Source: a virus. Taken from it: a DNA stretch of 24,396 nucleotides. Numbering within the stretch: position 1 is the first letter of the stretch; each line of letters opens with the position of its first letter. Both the position numbers and the translations under genes were made by a program. The stretch lies in the IMG/VR virus record IMGVR_UViG_3300038696_000018, positions 1 to 24,396 of that record. One strand, given 5' to 3'. Below the pieces are notes generated by a model. It saw nothing but the letters and a program-made list of their open reading frames with translations, did not search any database and had not been told where the DNA came from. Shown here in pieces: positions 8,501 through 14,945 of this stretch.

Positions 8501-8677
8501 TGCATACACGACTCGATTAAGATGGAGAGACCTGATTTTTGGGGCGATCCGCCAAGCTGGGCCACGGAATGGGACGCGAACGATTTAGTGTTCAACCCCG
8601 TTACGGACCCAGACCGGATGGGCGGCGTCAAAAAAGAGAGTTTTGACTTTAGTAAACTCGGCGAGGATTTAGCGTAA
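5498..8677 (+). CDS. Terminase large subunit (GpA family) interrupted by an in-frame intein
   Basis: The precursor is 1059 residues. Removing the intein (residues 87-431) leaves 714, within the normal range for GpA-type large terminases. The motor domain has its P-loop split: QCGK (ending K86) before the intein and TQMF (from T432) after it, rejoining as GPVQCGKTQ. The Walker B region reads VFLTDYDRMP, followed by GGEGPPFDLAAKRTTTYR, a GpA-family signature. Four cysteines (C602, C605, C635, C638 of the precursor) form a probable zinc ribbon between motor and nuclease parts. The nuclease part shows ATVDIQ and LCDSGG, both with candidate metal-binding Asp residues. Role: ATP-driven packaging of DNA into the procapsid and cutting of the concatemer. 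It overlaps the small terminase gene and ends in TAATG with the W-like gene. The protein cannot bind ATP normally until the intein is spliced out. Confidence 0.95.
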   Translation: MQFSPINFTDELTMEQLMLQVAEESRPTEQLTVIGAAEKYTRINNPGSYVGPFDGGFTPYMVEPTNLMASREFTQMSLVGPVQCGKALDVDTPLRTISGWTTMGKARVGDCVFAPNGQTTKVVAATEYQYGRSCYRVAFSDGSELVADADHLWVVRSIHRTDFETLTTSEILARGVVSRKQSVFTLPPHGPLQTRNSRPLYADPYLLGYWLGDGCRQSGYLTIGRDYVADATRQLTKRGVSLKEIANTGQRAPRFYVQKTRQTKHFLWQLQALGLRENLRRAEKRIPTQYLDADVESRRELLRGLMDSDGTCRGRRAVFSSCEHELSLQVFRLAQSLGYRPSLKTNRASLNGVRKKDRHRVSWTFECSRDVFALDRKISRGQTATTPRISQTQCLRITSIRPVESRPVKCIQVDSPDSMYLAGRGLVPTHNTQMFSSGLTYTVKVEPKDITLYQMTRTAAGDFAISKIDRLHRDSPAVGQMLLPGSASDSQFRKMYRNGVLLRVSWPAPTELAGKSVPFVFLTDYDRMPQDIGGEGPPFDLAAKRTTTYRRNGMAVAESTPSFPVTDPRWQPNADRPHEAPPCQGIIGLYNRGDRRRWLWKCVSCKLPFEPDFSLLKYPASTDFMEAAEAAYMGCPHCGQIYEHGEKNDMNLDYARWIIEGQKWLEDGSVVGKARRSDMASFWIKGPAARFLEWKTLVFEYLTAMDEFTRTGNEKPLQTTVNTQQALPYIPKSLESLRVPEDLKTRATDLGERVVPPTVRFLVATVDIQKHRFVAQVHGLSEGGDITIVDRFDIRYSKRPETEGGKGFSWVKPGAHPEDWNLLIEGVLLKTYPLADNSGRHMQIKMTLCDSGGQTGVTANAYSFYKRLRSPPEANDQIPETLMPDMPPGLHNRFLLVAGRPTESAPRLRITWPDSGRKDRNAGARGEVPLGILNSDRLKDQLDKRLDRTTPRGGRINFPLWLDHNFYAELCVEIRDDKGKWGNPNNYRNESFDLLTYCLAACIHDSIKMERPDFWGDPPSWATEWDANDLVFNPVTDPDRMGGVKKESFDFSKLGEDLA
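5756..6790 (+). mobile_element. Class 3 (WCT-type) intein with LAGLIDADG homing endonuclease, in the TerL P-loop
   Basis: The intein is 345 residues, from Ala (gcc at 5756) to the terminal Asn (aac at 6788), with Thr as the first C-extein residue. The start, ALDVDTPLRTISGWTTMG, is a standard splicing block A with Ala in place of the usual Cys/Ser. Class 3 residues are all present: Trp at the end of block B (DADHLW, intein W67), Cys in block F (VKCIQVDSPD, intein C324), and Thr before the last His-Asn in block G (GLVPTHN, intein T343). The endonuclease part has two dodecapeptide motifs, LLGYWLGDG (intein D127) and RGLMDSDG (intein D223), both with the catalytic acid intact. The reading frame is unbroken, so both splicing and homing look functional. 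The insertion lies exactly between Lys and Thr of GKT, the most conserved point of the ATPase. Confidence 0.93.
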
Positions 8678-8898
8678 TGGCCCAGACTATGACCCTTCAA
8701 CAACAATTGGACTTCGCTCGTGCGAAATACTTCGAAATGATTTCGGGCCAGACCGTTCGCGTCTTCGTGGACCAGAACGGCGAACGCGTGGAATACAAGG
8801 CGGGCGACATTGACAAACTAGCTTCGTATATTCGGCAACTGGAGTTCAAAGTGGACCCAACCTCGCAAGCTGGACCAATGGGAATCGCGCTATGCTAA
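8677..8898 (+). CDS. W: Head-tail joining protein, lambda gpW family
   Basis: This 73-residue protein matches lambda gpW in length and pattern: an N-terminal helix (LQQQLDFARAKYFEMISG), a short beta hairpin (VRVFVDQNGERVEY) and a second helix (DIDKLASYIRQLEF), then a tail with GPMGIA comparable to RGPAGF of gpW. In lambda, gpW binds the portal after DNA packaging, stabilises the DNA and creates the site for FII and the tail. Its place between the large terminase and portal genes is the lambda position. It starts within the terminase stop (TAATG), and its end overlaps the portal start by 7 bases. Confidence 0.92.
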   Translation: MAQTMTLQQQLDFARAKYFEMISGQTVRVFVDQNGERVEYKAGDIDKLASYIRQLEFKVDPTSQAGPMGIALC

Positions 8899-10541
8899 AA
8901 AAACCAGAGACCGACGCCGTCGCAGACCTGCTTGGAGTCGCTAACCCGTCTAAAGATTCAGCGCTTATGGGCGGGTACGAGGGTGCAGATTTGTTCGACC
9001 GAACGCTGACCCAATGGCAGCCGCCTCGTCAATCCGCCGACATGGTCGTATTACCCGCTAAGTACATTGCCGAGGGCCGCGCCCGCGACTTGTCGCGAAA
9101 TGACGCGTACGTCGCCGCAGGCAGTGAGTTTCACCGAGACGCGGTAGTCGGTTCACGCTTGCGCCTTATGTCGGAGCCAGTTCATCTGCGCCTCGGCCAG
9201 AGCGAGGCATGGGCCGAAGAATTTGCCGAAGAGGTCGAAGACAAATGGGAAGTTTACGCCGAAAGCGAAGAATGTTTTATTGATGCCCAAGCGAAACTGA
9301 CTTTCACCGGAATGTGCCGATTGGCGGTCATAACGTACGTGACCCACCAAGAGGTTTTGGCCACCGCCGAGTGGAAACGCTCTAATCGCCGACCGGCGAA
9401 GACGGCGATTATGCTGATTGACCCAGACCGCCTCGCTACGCCGCAAGAAAAATTTTATATGCGAATGTCGGGTAAAATTCGAGGCGGAATCGAGCGTGCG
9501 AACAACGGCGAGTTTACGGCTTTCCATATCCACGAAGGCTACCCCCATGAATCGTTGTTTACAGGTATTTACGATTCCAAACGGATCGCGGCGCGCAAAC
9601 CGTGGGGCCGCCGACAAGTTATTTACATTTCGGAACCGACGCGGATCGACCAGACGCGAGGTATTTCACAATTGGTCACGGCGCTCAAAGAGACTAAAAT
9701 TGCGCGGCGATACCGCGATGTCGTCTTACAAAATGCAGTTATAAATGCGACGTATGCGGCCACAATTGAATCCGAATTACCGAGCGAACAGATTTATGCC
9801 ATGATGGGCAACGGCTCGACGACGGACCCGACGACCGAGTTGGTCAATTACGTGGGCCAGTATATGAAAGCAATGGCTGGGTTTAGCAGCGGGTCTAAAC
9901 GCCTTCAGATTGACGGTGCGAAGATTCCCCATTTGCCCCCCGGCACTAAATTGAATATGCAAAACGCGGGTACGCCCGGTGGCGTCGGCACGGATTTCGA
10001 AGGATCGCTTTTGCGGTATTTGGCGGCGTCTCTCGGCACGACGTATGAAGAACTTACGCGCGACTTGCGCAACACAAACTACTCGTCTATCAAAGCGGGC
10101 ATGGCGATGACGGATCGCACAATGCAAGCCCGTAAAACCATGGTCGTGGACCGTTTCGCCAATCAGGCTTACCAACTCTGGCTAGAAGAAATGATAAGTT
10201 CCGGTTCGTTGGAGACGGTTACGAGCCGTATGCCGAGCATCTACGAGGGCACTAACCTACAGTATTACGCCCGCGCGGAATGGCTTGGCTCGGGTCGCAC
10301 TCAAATCGACGAACTCAAAGAAACGCAAGCGGCGCTTTTGCGTATTAAAGGCCGTCTTTCGACGTACAAGAAAGAACTAGCGCGTCTGCACGGAGCCGAT
10401 TGGCGTAAAGTCTTCCGCCAGATTGCAGTGGAGCAACGTATGATGGAAGACCTCGAAATTAAAATTGAGGAAGACGCCGCCATGAACGCCGCAACTGGTG
10501 CCAAAGGCGAAGCAAATGAAACGACTTCACAAAAGGATTAG
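8892..10541 (+). CDS. B: Portal protein, lambda gpB family
   Basis: This 549-residue protein has the length of lambda gpB (533) and its recognisable blocks: an N-terminal R-A-R-DLSRNDAYVAAG segment, a central GRRQVIYISEPTRIDQTRGI block, an NATYAATIESELPSEQIYA block that is close to the lambda one, and LRYLAASLGTTYEELTRDLR followed by NYSSIKAGM, typical of lambda-type portals. The portal is the dodecameric ring at one capsid vertex through which DNA enters and to which terminase and then gpW bind. The start overlaps the W-like gene, so translation is probably coupled. The C-terminal part is acidic and helical (residues about 510-549). The protease gene follows after 6 bases. Confidence 0.95.
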   Translation: MLKKPETDAVADLLGVANPSKDSALMGGYEGADLFDRTLTQWQPPRQSADMVVLPAKYIAEGRARDLSRNDAYVAAGSEFHRDAVVGSRLRLMSEPVHLRLGQSEAWAEEFAEEVEDKWEVYAESEECFIDAQAKLTFTGMCRLAVITYVTHQEVLATAEWKRSNRRPAKTAIMLIDPDRLATPQEKFYMRMSGKIRGGIERANNGEFTAFHIHEGYPHESLFTGIYDSKRIAARKPWGRRQVIYISEPTRIDQTRGISQLVTALKETKIARRYRDVVLQNAVINATYAATIESELPSEQIYAMMGNGSTTDPTTELVNYVGQYMKAMAGFSSGSKRLQIDGAKIPHLPPGTKLNMQNAGTPGGVGTDFEGSLLRYLAASLGTTYEELTRDLRNTNYSSIKAGMAMTDRTMQARKTMVVDRFANQAYQLWLEEMISSGSLETVTSRMPSIYEGTNLQYYARAEWLGSGRTQIDELKETQAALLRIKGRLSTYKKELARLHGADWRKVFRQIAVEQRMMEDLEIKIEEDAAMNAATGAKGEANETTSQKD

Positions 10542-10547
10542 AGGACT

Positions 10548-11876
10548 ATGTCTAAGAAAAAATACGAGTATTGGCTGATTGACCCTGAGTCTTTAGAGCA
10601 GGCCGAGATTGTTCAGGTACAGGCGTTTAACGAAGTCAAAGAGGTGGCGAAAAGCCTCTCTATGCAATCGCCGACCGCGAGCGAAGGCACCTTGGGTTTC
10701 TGGGGCGACCCGCGCATGGCGTGGCTTCGCCCGTACGACGTGCAAGACGGCGTCTTGCGTATCCCCGTTCAGGGCACACTACTTAATAAATTTCCGTATC
10801 AGTATATGTCGTACGCCACAGGTTACGAGTATATCCATGAGGCTATGAAACGGGGCATGGGCGACGAGGCGGTAGAAGAGATCGCGCTTATCGTTGATTC
10901 GGGCGGCGGCCTAGTTGGCGGGTGCTTTGAACTGGTTGACGCCATTTACGAAATGCGCGGCGACAAAAAAATTACCGCGTATGTTGAAGGCGGCGCGTAT
11001 TCTGCGGCTTATGCGTTGGCGTCTGCGGCTGACGAAGTTGTCGTAGCCCGCATGGGTGGGACAGGTTCGGTGGGCGTCGTGACGACACATTTTGACCTCT
11101 CGGCCATGGCCGACAAACAAGGTATCAAAGTGACATTCATTTATGCGGGTAAGCATAAAGTCGATGGCAACATGTACGAAAGTTTATCGGACGAAACCAA
11201 AAAACGTATTCAGAAACGTATTGACCGAACGTACGCCGTCTTTACGGAGACCGTTGGACGTAATCGCGATATGGAGCAATCTGCGGTAGAATCAACCGAG
11301 GCGTTGACGTTCTCGGCAGAAGAGTCTATCGAACTTAAATTCGCTGATCGCGTTGGGCACTTAGGGTCTGACAAATTAGCACGCCAAGGTACGGATGGTG
11401 ACGAAAATTCCGACGAAGAGACTGTAGCCAATAACGGAGATTCCACCATGGCCGACGAGACAAAAACAATGACCCACGATCAGGCTGCGGTTGACGCCGC
11501 TGCCGCGACTGCCGCTTCGGCAGCTAAGACCGCCGAACGCGAGCGCTTTGCCGCCGTTCACGCCAGCGCAGAGTTTGCGGGTCGTGAGGCTTTGGCGAAC
11601 CACCTATTGGCTAACACGGACATGGCCGCCGACGTGATTATCGCCACGCTGGCAGCGGCCCCCGCGCCTGTTGCGGCTACTGCCGTCGCCGACGATGCCG
11701 CTAAAGCTAAAGCGGACGCAACGGCCACGGCTTTCGATAAAGCCATGGAAACCGGCAACCCCGATATTAAAGCGACTGGTGACGAAGTCTTGACAGACGA
11801 CCAAGTTGTCCAAACTCGACTCGGCGACGCTATGAAAGCTACCGCACCCCGCCGCCGCGCAAACGCTTCCAAGTAA
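10548..11876 (+). CDS. C: Capsid maturation protease (S49 family) fused to scaffold domain, lambda gpC type
   Basis: This 442-residue protein parallels lambda gpC (439). Residues about 50-265 are an S49 (SppA-like, ClpP-fold) serine peptidase: DSGGGLVGG, then EGGAYSAAYALASAAD with the probable nucleophile S152, GGTGSVGVV, and AGKHKVDGN with the probable general base K204. From residue 301 the sequence becomes an Ala-rich, charged, helical region like the lambda scaffold, and an internal start there probably gives a separate scaffold protein. Role: the protease acts inside the procapsid and removes scaffold before DNA enters. The ribosome binding site is aaaggattagagg. It lies in the lambda position between portal and decoration protein. 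Confidence 0.93.
   Translation: MSKKKYEYWLIDPESLEQAEIVQVQAFNEVKEVAKSLSMQSPTASEGTLGFWGDPRMAWLRPYDVQDGVLRIPVQGTLLNKFPYQYMSYATGYEYIHEAMKRGMGDEAVEEIALIVDSGGGLVGGCFELVDAIYEMRGDKKITAYVEGGAYSAAYALASAADEVVVARMGGTGSVGVVTTHFDLSAMADKQGIKVTFIYAGKHKVDGNMYESLSDETKKRIQKRIDRTYAVFTETVGRNRDMEQSAVESTEALTFSAEESIELKFADRVGHLGSDKLARQGTDGDENSDEETVANNGDSTMADETKTMTHDQAAVDAAAATAASAAKTAERERFAAVHASAEFAGREALANHLLANTDMAADVIIATLAAAPAPVAATAVADDAAKAKADATATAFDKAMETGNPDIKATGDEVLTDDQVVQTRLGDAMKATAPRRRANASK
11436..11455 (+). promoter_or_regulatory. Internal ribosome binding site and start cassette for the scaffold (copy 1 of a 20-base repeat)
   Basis: The 20 bases ggagattccaccatggccga occur here inside the protease gene and again at 15464-15483 at the start of the tail tube gene. 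The match is exact, covers the ribosome binding site, spacer, ATG and the next codons, and is the main reason to accept an internal start at 11448. Confidence 0.8.
11448..11876 (+). CDS. Nested capsid scaffold protein (Nu3-like), in-frame internal start in the protease gene
   Basis: An ATG at codon 301 of the protease gene has a strong ribosome binding site (ggaga, 8 bases before it). The 20 bases around it are identical to those at the tail tube gene start. Translation from here gives 142 residues, MADETKTMTHDQAAVDAAAA onward: an Ala-rich helical middle, a Pro/Ala stretch, and a basic C-terminus (TAPRRRANASK). Lambda makes its scaffold Nu3 (132 residues) in just this way, from an internal start in gene C at a similar point. 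Scaffold guides assembly of major capsid protein and portal into the procapsid and is then degraded. The internal start is inferred from sequence; no competing in-frame start has a similar ribosome binding site. Confidence 0.8.
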   Translation: MADETKTMTHDQAAVDAAAATAASAAKTAERERFAAVHASAEFAGREALANHLLANTDMAADVIIATLAAAPAPVAATAVADDAAKAKADATATAFDKAMETGNPDIKATGDEVLTDDQVVQTRLGDAMKATAPRRRANASK

Positions 11877-11946
11877 ATCCCTTTATAGGTCTTGCGCTGC
11901 GACGTAACACAGGTTACTAGCGATCCAAGGTATCAGGAGTACAGAC

Positions 11947-12357
11947 ATGACAAACACTTTCATAAATACCGGTATCGCCGGTTTCAAAACAGCCGAAGCC
12001 GTAGCCGATGCAACGCTTCTGTTCTCACACGTTCCACCTCTCGGGAACCAAGAACGAGTCGCGGTTACTGCCGCGTTGCCTCAATACAGTTTGATTAAAG
12101 CCGACGGCACACTTGCCGAAGCTACTGAAACAGCGGTTGGCGTTACGTCGGTCGAGATTACCGCCGCACGCGTCGCCAAAGCGGCAGCCGACAGTACGAC
12201 GATTTACGCGACGTATTACAAGTCGGGTAACTTCCTATTGGAAGGTATCAACGTGGACACGTCCTTGACTACGCTCGCACTCGCCAAGGCGACGGTAGCG
12301 GCGTCTGCCACTCTCGCAATCAATTCTAACACGTACGCAGCGGCAGACCAAGCCTAA
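11947..12357 (+). CDS. D: Head decoration protein, lambda gpD-like
   Basis: This 136-residue protein lies between the protease/scaffold and major capsid genes, the lambda D position, and has the look of that family (lambda gpD is 110 residues): small, Ala/Thr-rich, few aromatic residues, a short ordered middle (ALPQYSLIKADGTLAEA, then GVTSVEITA) and a FLLEGINVDTSLTTLA segment. Decoration proteins bind as trimers on the expanded capsid and stabilise it against the pressure of packaged DNA. The start is well supported by tcaggag before the ATG. A 70-base gap separates it from the protease gene; it holds no gene and no clear terminator. The call rests on position and composition more than on strong motifs. 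Confidence 0.8.
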   Translation: MTNTFINTGIAGFKTAEAVADATLLFSHVPPLGNQERVAVTAALPQYSLIKADGTLAEATETAVGVTSVEITAARVAKAAADSTTIYATYYKSGNFLLEGINVDTSLTTLALAKATVAASATLAINSNTYAAADQA

Positions 12358-12389
12358 GTCGGACAAACTATCCTGAAAGGATAAAGACC

Positions 12390-13481
12390 ATGGAAAACTT
12401 TCCAATCTATACACCAGTCCAGCTTCTCGGCACGTTTAGCGAGGATGCTGCACTGCCCATGTTCTGGAAGACCCTCGGGTTCAACCAGACGCCGATCTAT
12501 TCCGACGACCGCAGCATTGAGTTTAGTAAGACAAACACACTCCGCAAGGTCGCACCGTTCGTGTCGCCGAAGTCGGAAGGCCGTCCTATTTACAGCAAGC
12601 GTGAAGCGGTTAGCCGCGTCACGACTGCGTATATCAAGCTGAAGGATTCGGTTAGCCCGTCAGACTTCACAGGCAAACGTGAAATCGGCGCAGGTGAACT
12701 CGGCGCTGCCGGGCAACGTGCCCCGCTTACGCCGCAACAGCGTTACGATTACCGCGTCGCGGAAATTACACGTCAGCACACGGTCGCTATCGACAACCGT
12801 ATCGAAATCATGTGTTTCGAAGCGATTGCCAACGGCGTTGTGGAAGTTCGCGATGACGAAACCAACACGGTAGATGTCGTCGATTTCGGTCGCGATCCGT
12901 CGCACACCATCACGCTCCTAGCTGGCGCGCGCTGGAACGAAGCCGGGGTTAATCCGCTCGACAGCTTCACCGCTTGGAAGCGTCTAGCCCGTCGTCCGAA
13001 AGGCAACGAGTCTTCGCAGCGTCACGGCGCAGCGGCTACTCTCTGGGTTATGGGCCGCGAGGCTGCCGAAGCGTTTCGTAAGAATGAAGAGGTCCGCAAG
13101 GAACTCGACACGAACTACGTGCGTGCAAGCCAGACAGTTATCAACACTGGCGCACTCGAAGGTCTCGACATCGAATATATCGGCAAGCTGAACAACGGCG
13201 ACGATGTTTGGATGTATAACGAGTACGTCGAAGACGAAGACGGCAACCTGATCGAAATTATGGACCCGCGCGATGTCATCGGCATCAACGCGCCTGCCAT
13301 GAATGGGCAGCTTGCGTACGGCACTATCGAAAACTTCAAAGCAAACCTTGGTTCGCTTGACCGTTTCCCGAGCATGTTCGCGAACACTGACGGCTCGGCC
13401 CACTTCCTTCAGAACGAAGCGGCACCGATGGTCTTCCCTGTGAATCCTAATGCCACGCTCCGGGCTCGCGTGATCGCATAA
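12390..13481 (+). CDS. E: Major capsid protein, lambda gpE family (HK97 fold)
   Basis: This 363-residue protein has the length of lambda gpE (341) and its pattern: an N-terminal FPIYTPVQLLGTF segment, VAPFVSPKSEGRPI (compare LYVSPIVSGEVI in lambda), a YIKLKDSVSPSDFTGKRE segment, a Gln/Arg-rich stretch with QQRYDYRVAEI that corresponds to the E-loop/spine helix region, and an A-domain-like C-terminus. It forms the icosahedral shell. The ribosome binding site is aaagga. Codon usage seems more uniform than in the flanking minor genes, as expected for the most abundant product. A strong hairpin follows 4 bases after the stop, which could protect or end the capsid message. Confidence 0.94.
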   Translation: MENFPIYTPVQLLGTFSEDAALPMFWKTLGFNQTPIYSDDRSIEFSKTNTLRKVAPFVSPKSEGRPIYSKREAVSRVTTAYIKLKDSVSPSDFTGKREIGAGELGAAGQRAPLTPQQRYDYRVAEITRQHTVAIDNRIEIMCFEAIANGVVEVRDDETNTVDVVDFGRDPSHTITLLAGARWNEAGVNPLDSFTAWKRLARRPKGNESSQRHGAAATLWVMGREAAEAFRKNEEVRKELDTNYVRASQTVINTGALEGLDIEYIGKLNNGDDVWMYNEYVEDEDGNLIEIMDPRDVIGINAPAMNGQLAYGTIENFKANLGSLDRFPSMFANTDGSAHFLQNEAAPMVFPVNPNATLRARVIA

Positions 13482-13485
13482 GGTA

Positions 13486-13518
13486 GAGAGGCCCAGTCTC
13501 CCGCAGATTGGGCCTCTC
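13486..13518 (+). terminator. Strong hairpin after the major capsid gene
   Basis: The arms gagaggcccagtct (13486-13499) and agattgggcctctc (13505-13518) pair over 14 bp with a single G-T wobble and a 5-base loop. There is no T run afterwards (gtctaacta), so it is not a classical intrinsic terminator. It may act as a partial terminator, as an RNA-stabilising 3' structure, or as an attenuator lowering expression of the minor genes downstream. The rest of the gap to 13575 contains no gene and no convincing promoter. Confidence 0.6.
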
Positions 13519-13575
13519 GTCTAACTACCTACTATTGACCCCGGATAGTACAAACCAACAGAAAAGGGCCTTCAC

Positions 13576-13893
13576 ATGGCTAAAGATACCAAAATTCAAA
13601 TGGTTGCGATCAACACGCTCGTTCGACCTCACCCGAAAACGAAGGGCGCGTTCCAAGATGTTATGCCCGGTACGCGTTTCGAAGCACGCGACGAAACCGA
13701 GCGCGACGAACTACTGGGTATGGCGGCTGCGAAACTGTACTCTCGCGAGACCGCAGAGCCTAAGAATATCGACGCTGACGAACCATCGACTCCGACGAAA
13801 AAGGCTGCCCCGAAAAAGGCTGCCCCGAAAAAGGCGTCTGACGACACGTCTGACGACACGTCTGGCAATGACGTAGACAACCTCGCGGGATAG
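13576..13893 (+). CDS. Small protein in FI position with Lys/Ala/Pro and Asp/Ser/Thr repeats
   Basis: This 105-residue protein follows the major capsid gene, where lambda has FI. Residues about 1-70 are a compact domain (MVAINTLVRPHPKTKGAFQD, then VMPGTRFEARDETERDELLG) that reads as a short phage domain often found behind capsid genes: a valine-rich first strand, a P-G turn, then an Asp/Glu-rich helix. From about residue 74 it becomes a low-complexity tail: KKAAP repeated, then SDDT repeated, and an acidic end. The basic then acidic tail looks disordered and could contact DNA or capsid. The ribosome binding site is aaaaggg, a little far from the ATG. No direct sequence match to lambda FI can be claimed; a role in packaging or head completion is inferred from position only. 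Confidence 0.75.
   Translation: MAKDTKIQMVAINTLVRPHPKTKGAFQDVMPGTRFEARDETERDELLGMAAAKLYSRETAEPKNIDADEPSTPTKKAAPKKAAPKKASDDTSDDTSGNDVDNLAG
13798..13864 (+). repeat. Two adjacent short tandem repeats inside the FI-position gene
   Basis: A 15-base unit (aaaaaggctgccccg) occurs twice and then partly a third time at 13798-13835, encoding the KKAAP repeats. A 12-base unit (tctgacgacacg) follows twice, plus 4 bases, at 13837-13864, encoding SDDT repeats. Both units are multiples of three, so copy-number change would lengthen or shorten the tail without a frameshift. Confidence 0.9.
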
Positions 13894-13897
13894 GCAA

Positions 13898-14368
13898 TTG
13901 ACCCACCCACGCGAAATACGAAACGCACCACGGCGGGCTCTCCATGCAACATTGGCAGAGCCCGCCTACGTGTACGTCAAAGGGTGCCCAACACCGGTTG
14001 GTTGCACGGTTCGCGTACATGACGAAAACAGACTTATCGGCGACGTGAAGGGTACGAGTTACGACTTCGCAGAGCGCCATGAAAACACCCCTATCGCTAT
14101 TTTTCTTTTAGAAGAGTTTTCTTTTTTGACAAACGAAAGTTTTGTCGAATCAGGTTTTGAGACTTTTGACGAAGTAATTCGTCGCGGGTCGGTTATCCGT
14201 ATCCAAGATGACCCCGTTACAGGCCCCGCTGCATTTGAGATAGACGCGGTTGATCCTACGCACGGCGTGACCCAAAATGTTAGCCTTACCCGCATACCCA
14301 AATCAGAGATATACGGCTACGCGCCCCCACCAGACGACCCTGTGACATGTCCGATAACTACGTTGTAG
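13898..14368 (+). CDS. Putative head-tail joining protein (FII position)
   Basis: This 156-residue protein occupies the lambda FII position between the FI-position gene and the Z-like gene. It probably starts at a TTG 4 bases after the previous stop, with gggatagg just upstream; no in-frame ATG occurs early in the frame, and TTG at 13952 is an alternative. The middle is acidic and aromatic (FLLEEFSFLTNESFVESGFE), and the end has a beta pattern (GSVIRIQDDPVTGPAAFEID, then THGVTQNVSLTRI) such as head-tail connector proteins show. Such proteins cap the portal/gpW complex and provide the tail-binding surface. The fold match is weak by eye. It overlaps the next gene by 22 bases. Confidence 0.65.
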   Translation: MTHPREIRNAPRRALHATLAEPAYVYVKGCPTPVGCTVRVHDENRLIGDVKGTSYDFAERHENTPIAIFLLEEFSFLTNESFVESGFETFDEVIRRGSVIRIQDDPVTGPAAFEIDAVDPTHGVTQNVSLTRIPKSEIYGYAPPPDDPVTCPITTL

Positions 14369-14943
14369 CCATCGAAGGGCTGGATATTCAGATCGAAGAC
14401 CTTTCGGACGCCGAGCCTAATATCAGAAGCGCGGCCAGCCGGGCAATCAACGGCGCGTTACGCCGTGCTAGAACACGCTCTGATCGCGAGATACGCGCGC
14501 AGGTGAATTTCCCGGGAAACTATCTAAACCCGTCTACTGGCCGTCTCACGGTGTCTCAAAACGCCGCGCCGACCAGTTTGGAAGGTGCCGTCACGGCCCG
14601 GCAACGCCCCACGTCATTGGCCCGTTTTGTTAAAGGCAACCCAAAGCGCGGACAGCCCGTACGGTTAGAAGTGAGTCCCGGCAAGACGACGGTTTTACCG
14701 AGAGCCTTCCTAATGCCTTTGCGGTCTGGTAACGTGGACACTAAATCCAATCTCGGTCTCGCTATCAGGCTCGGCCCCGGCGAACGACTCCAAAACAAGC
14801 GCCGATTTAAGCGGATTGCATCGGGACTGTATTTGCTGTATGGCCCATCGGTAGACCAAGTCTTCCGGACGGTAGCCGCTGACGAAGCAGAACCCACGGC
14901 GGATTTTTTAGAGACTGAATTTTTACGTTTGTTGGATTTATAG
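14347..14943 (+). CDS. Minor tail protein Z-like
   Basis: This 198-residue protein is close in length to lambda gpZ (192) and lies in its place. It begins with a short strand and helix (VAIEGLDIQIEDLSDAEPNI), then SAASRAINGALRRARTRSDREI, a helical segment with the RAIN motif seen in gpZ-type proteins (AMAINRVA in lambda). Next are FPGNYLNP, PTSLARFV and a basic beta-rich region, and FLMPLRSGN. The protein is strongly basic. In lambda, gpZ is needed for correct joining of head and tail and DNA positioning. It overlaps the preceding gene by 22 bases with no strong ribosome binding site, so it is probably translationally coupled. Three bases (tag stop then at) separate it from the next gene. Confidence 0.72.
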   Translation: MSDNYVVAIEGLDIQIEDLSDAEPNIRSAASRAINGALRRARTRSDREIRAQVNFPGNYLNPSTGRLTVSQNAAPTSLEGAVTARQRPTSLARFVKGNPKRGQPVRLEVSPGKTTVLPRAFLMPLRSGNVDTKSNLGLAIRLGPGERLQNKRRFKRIASGLYLLYGPSVDQVFRTVAADEAEPTADFLETEFLRLLDL

Positions 14944-14945
14944 AT

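Noticed and set aside
13519-13575. Possible promoter (ttgacc followed by tagtac) before the FI-position gene
   Set aside because: The spacing between the two elements is much too short for a sigma-70 promoter and the second element is a poor match.
13508-13876. Alternative + strand frame overlapping the FI-position gene
   Set aside because: Its translation is extremely Arg/Leu/Lys-rich, as expected of an out-of-frame reading, and it begins inside the hairpin after the capsid gene.
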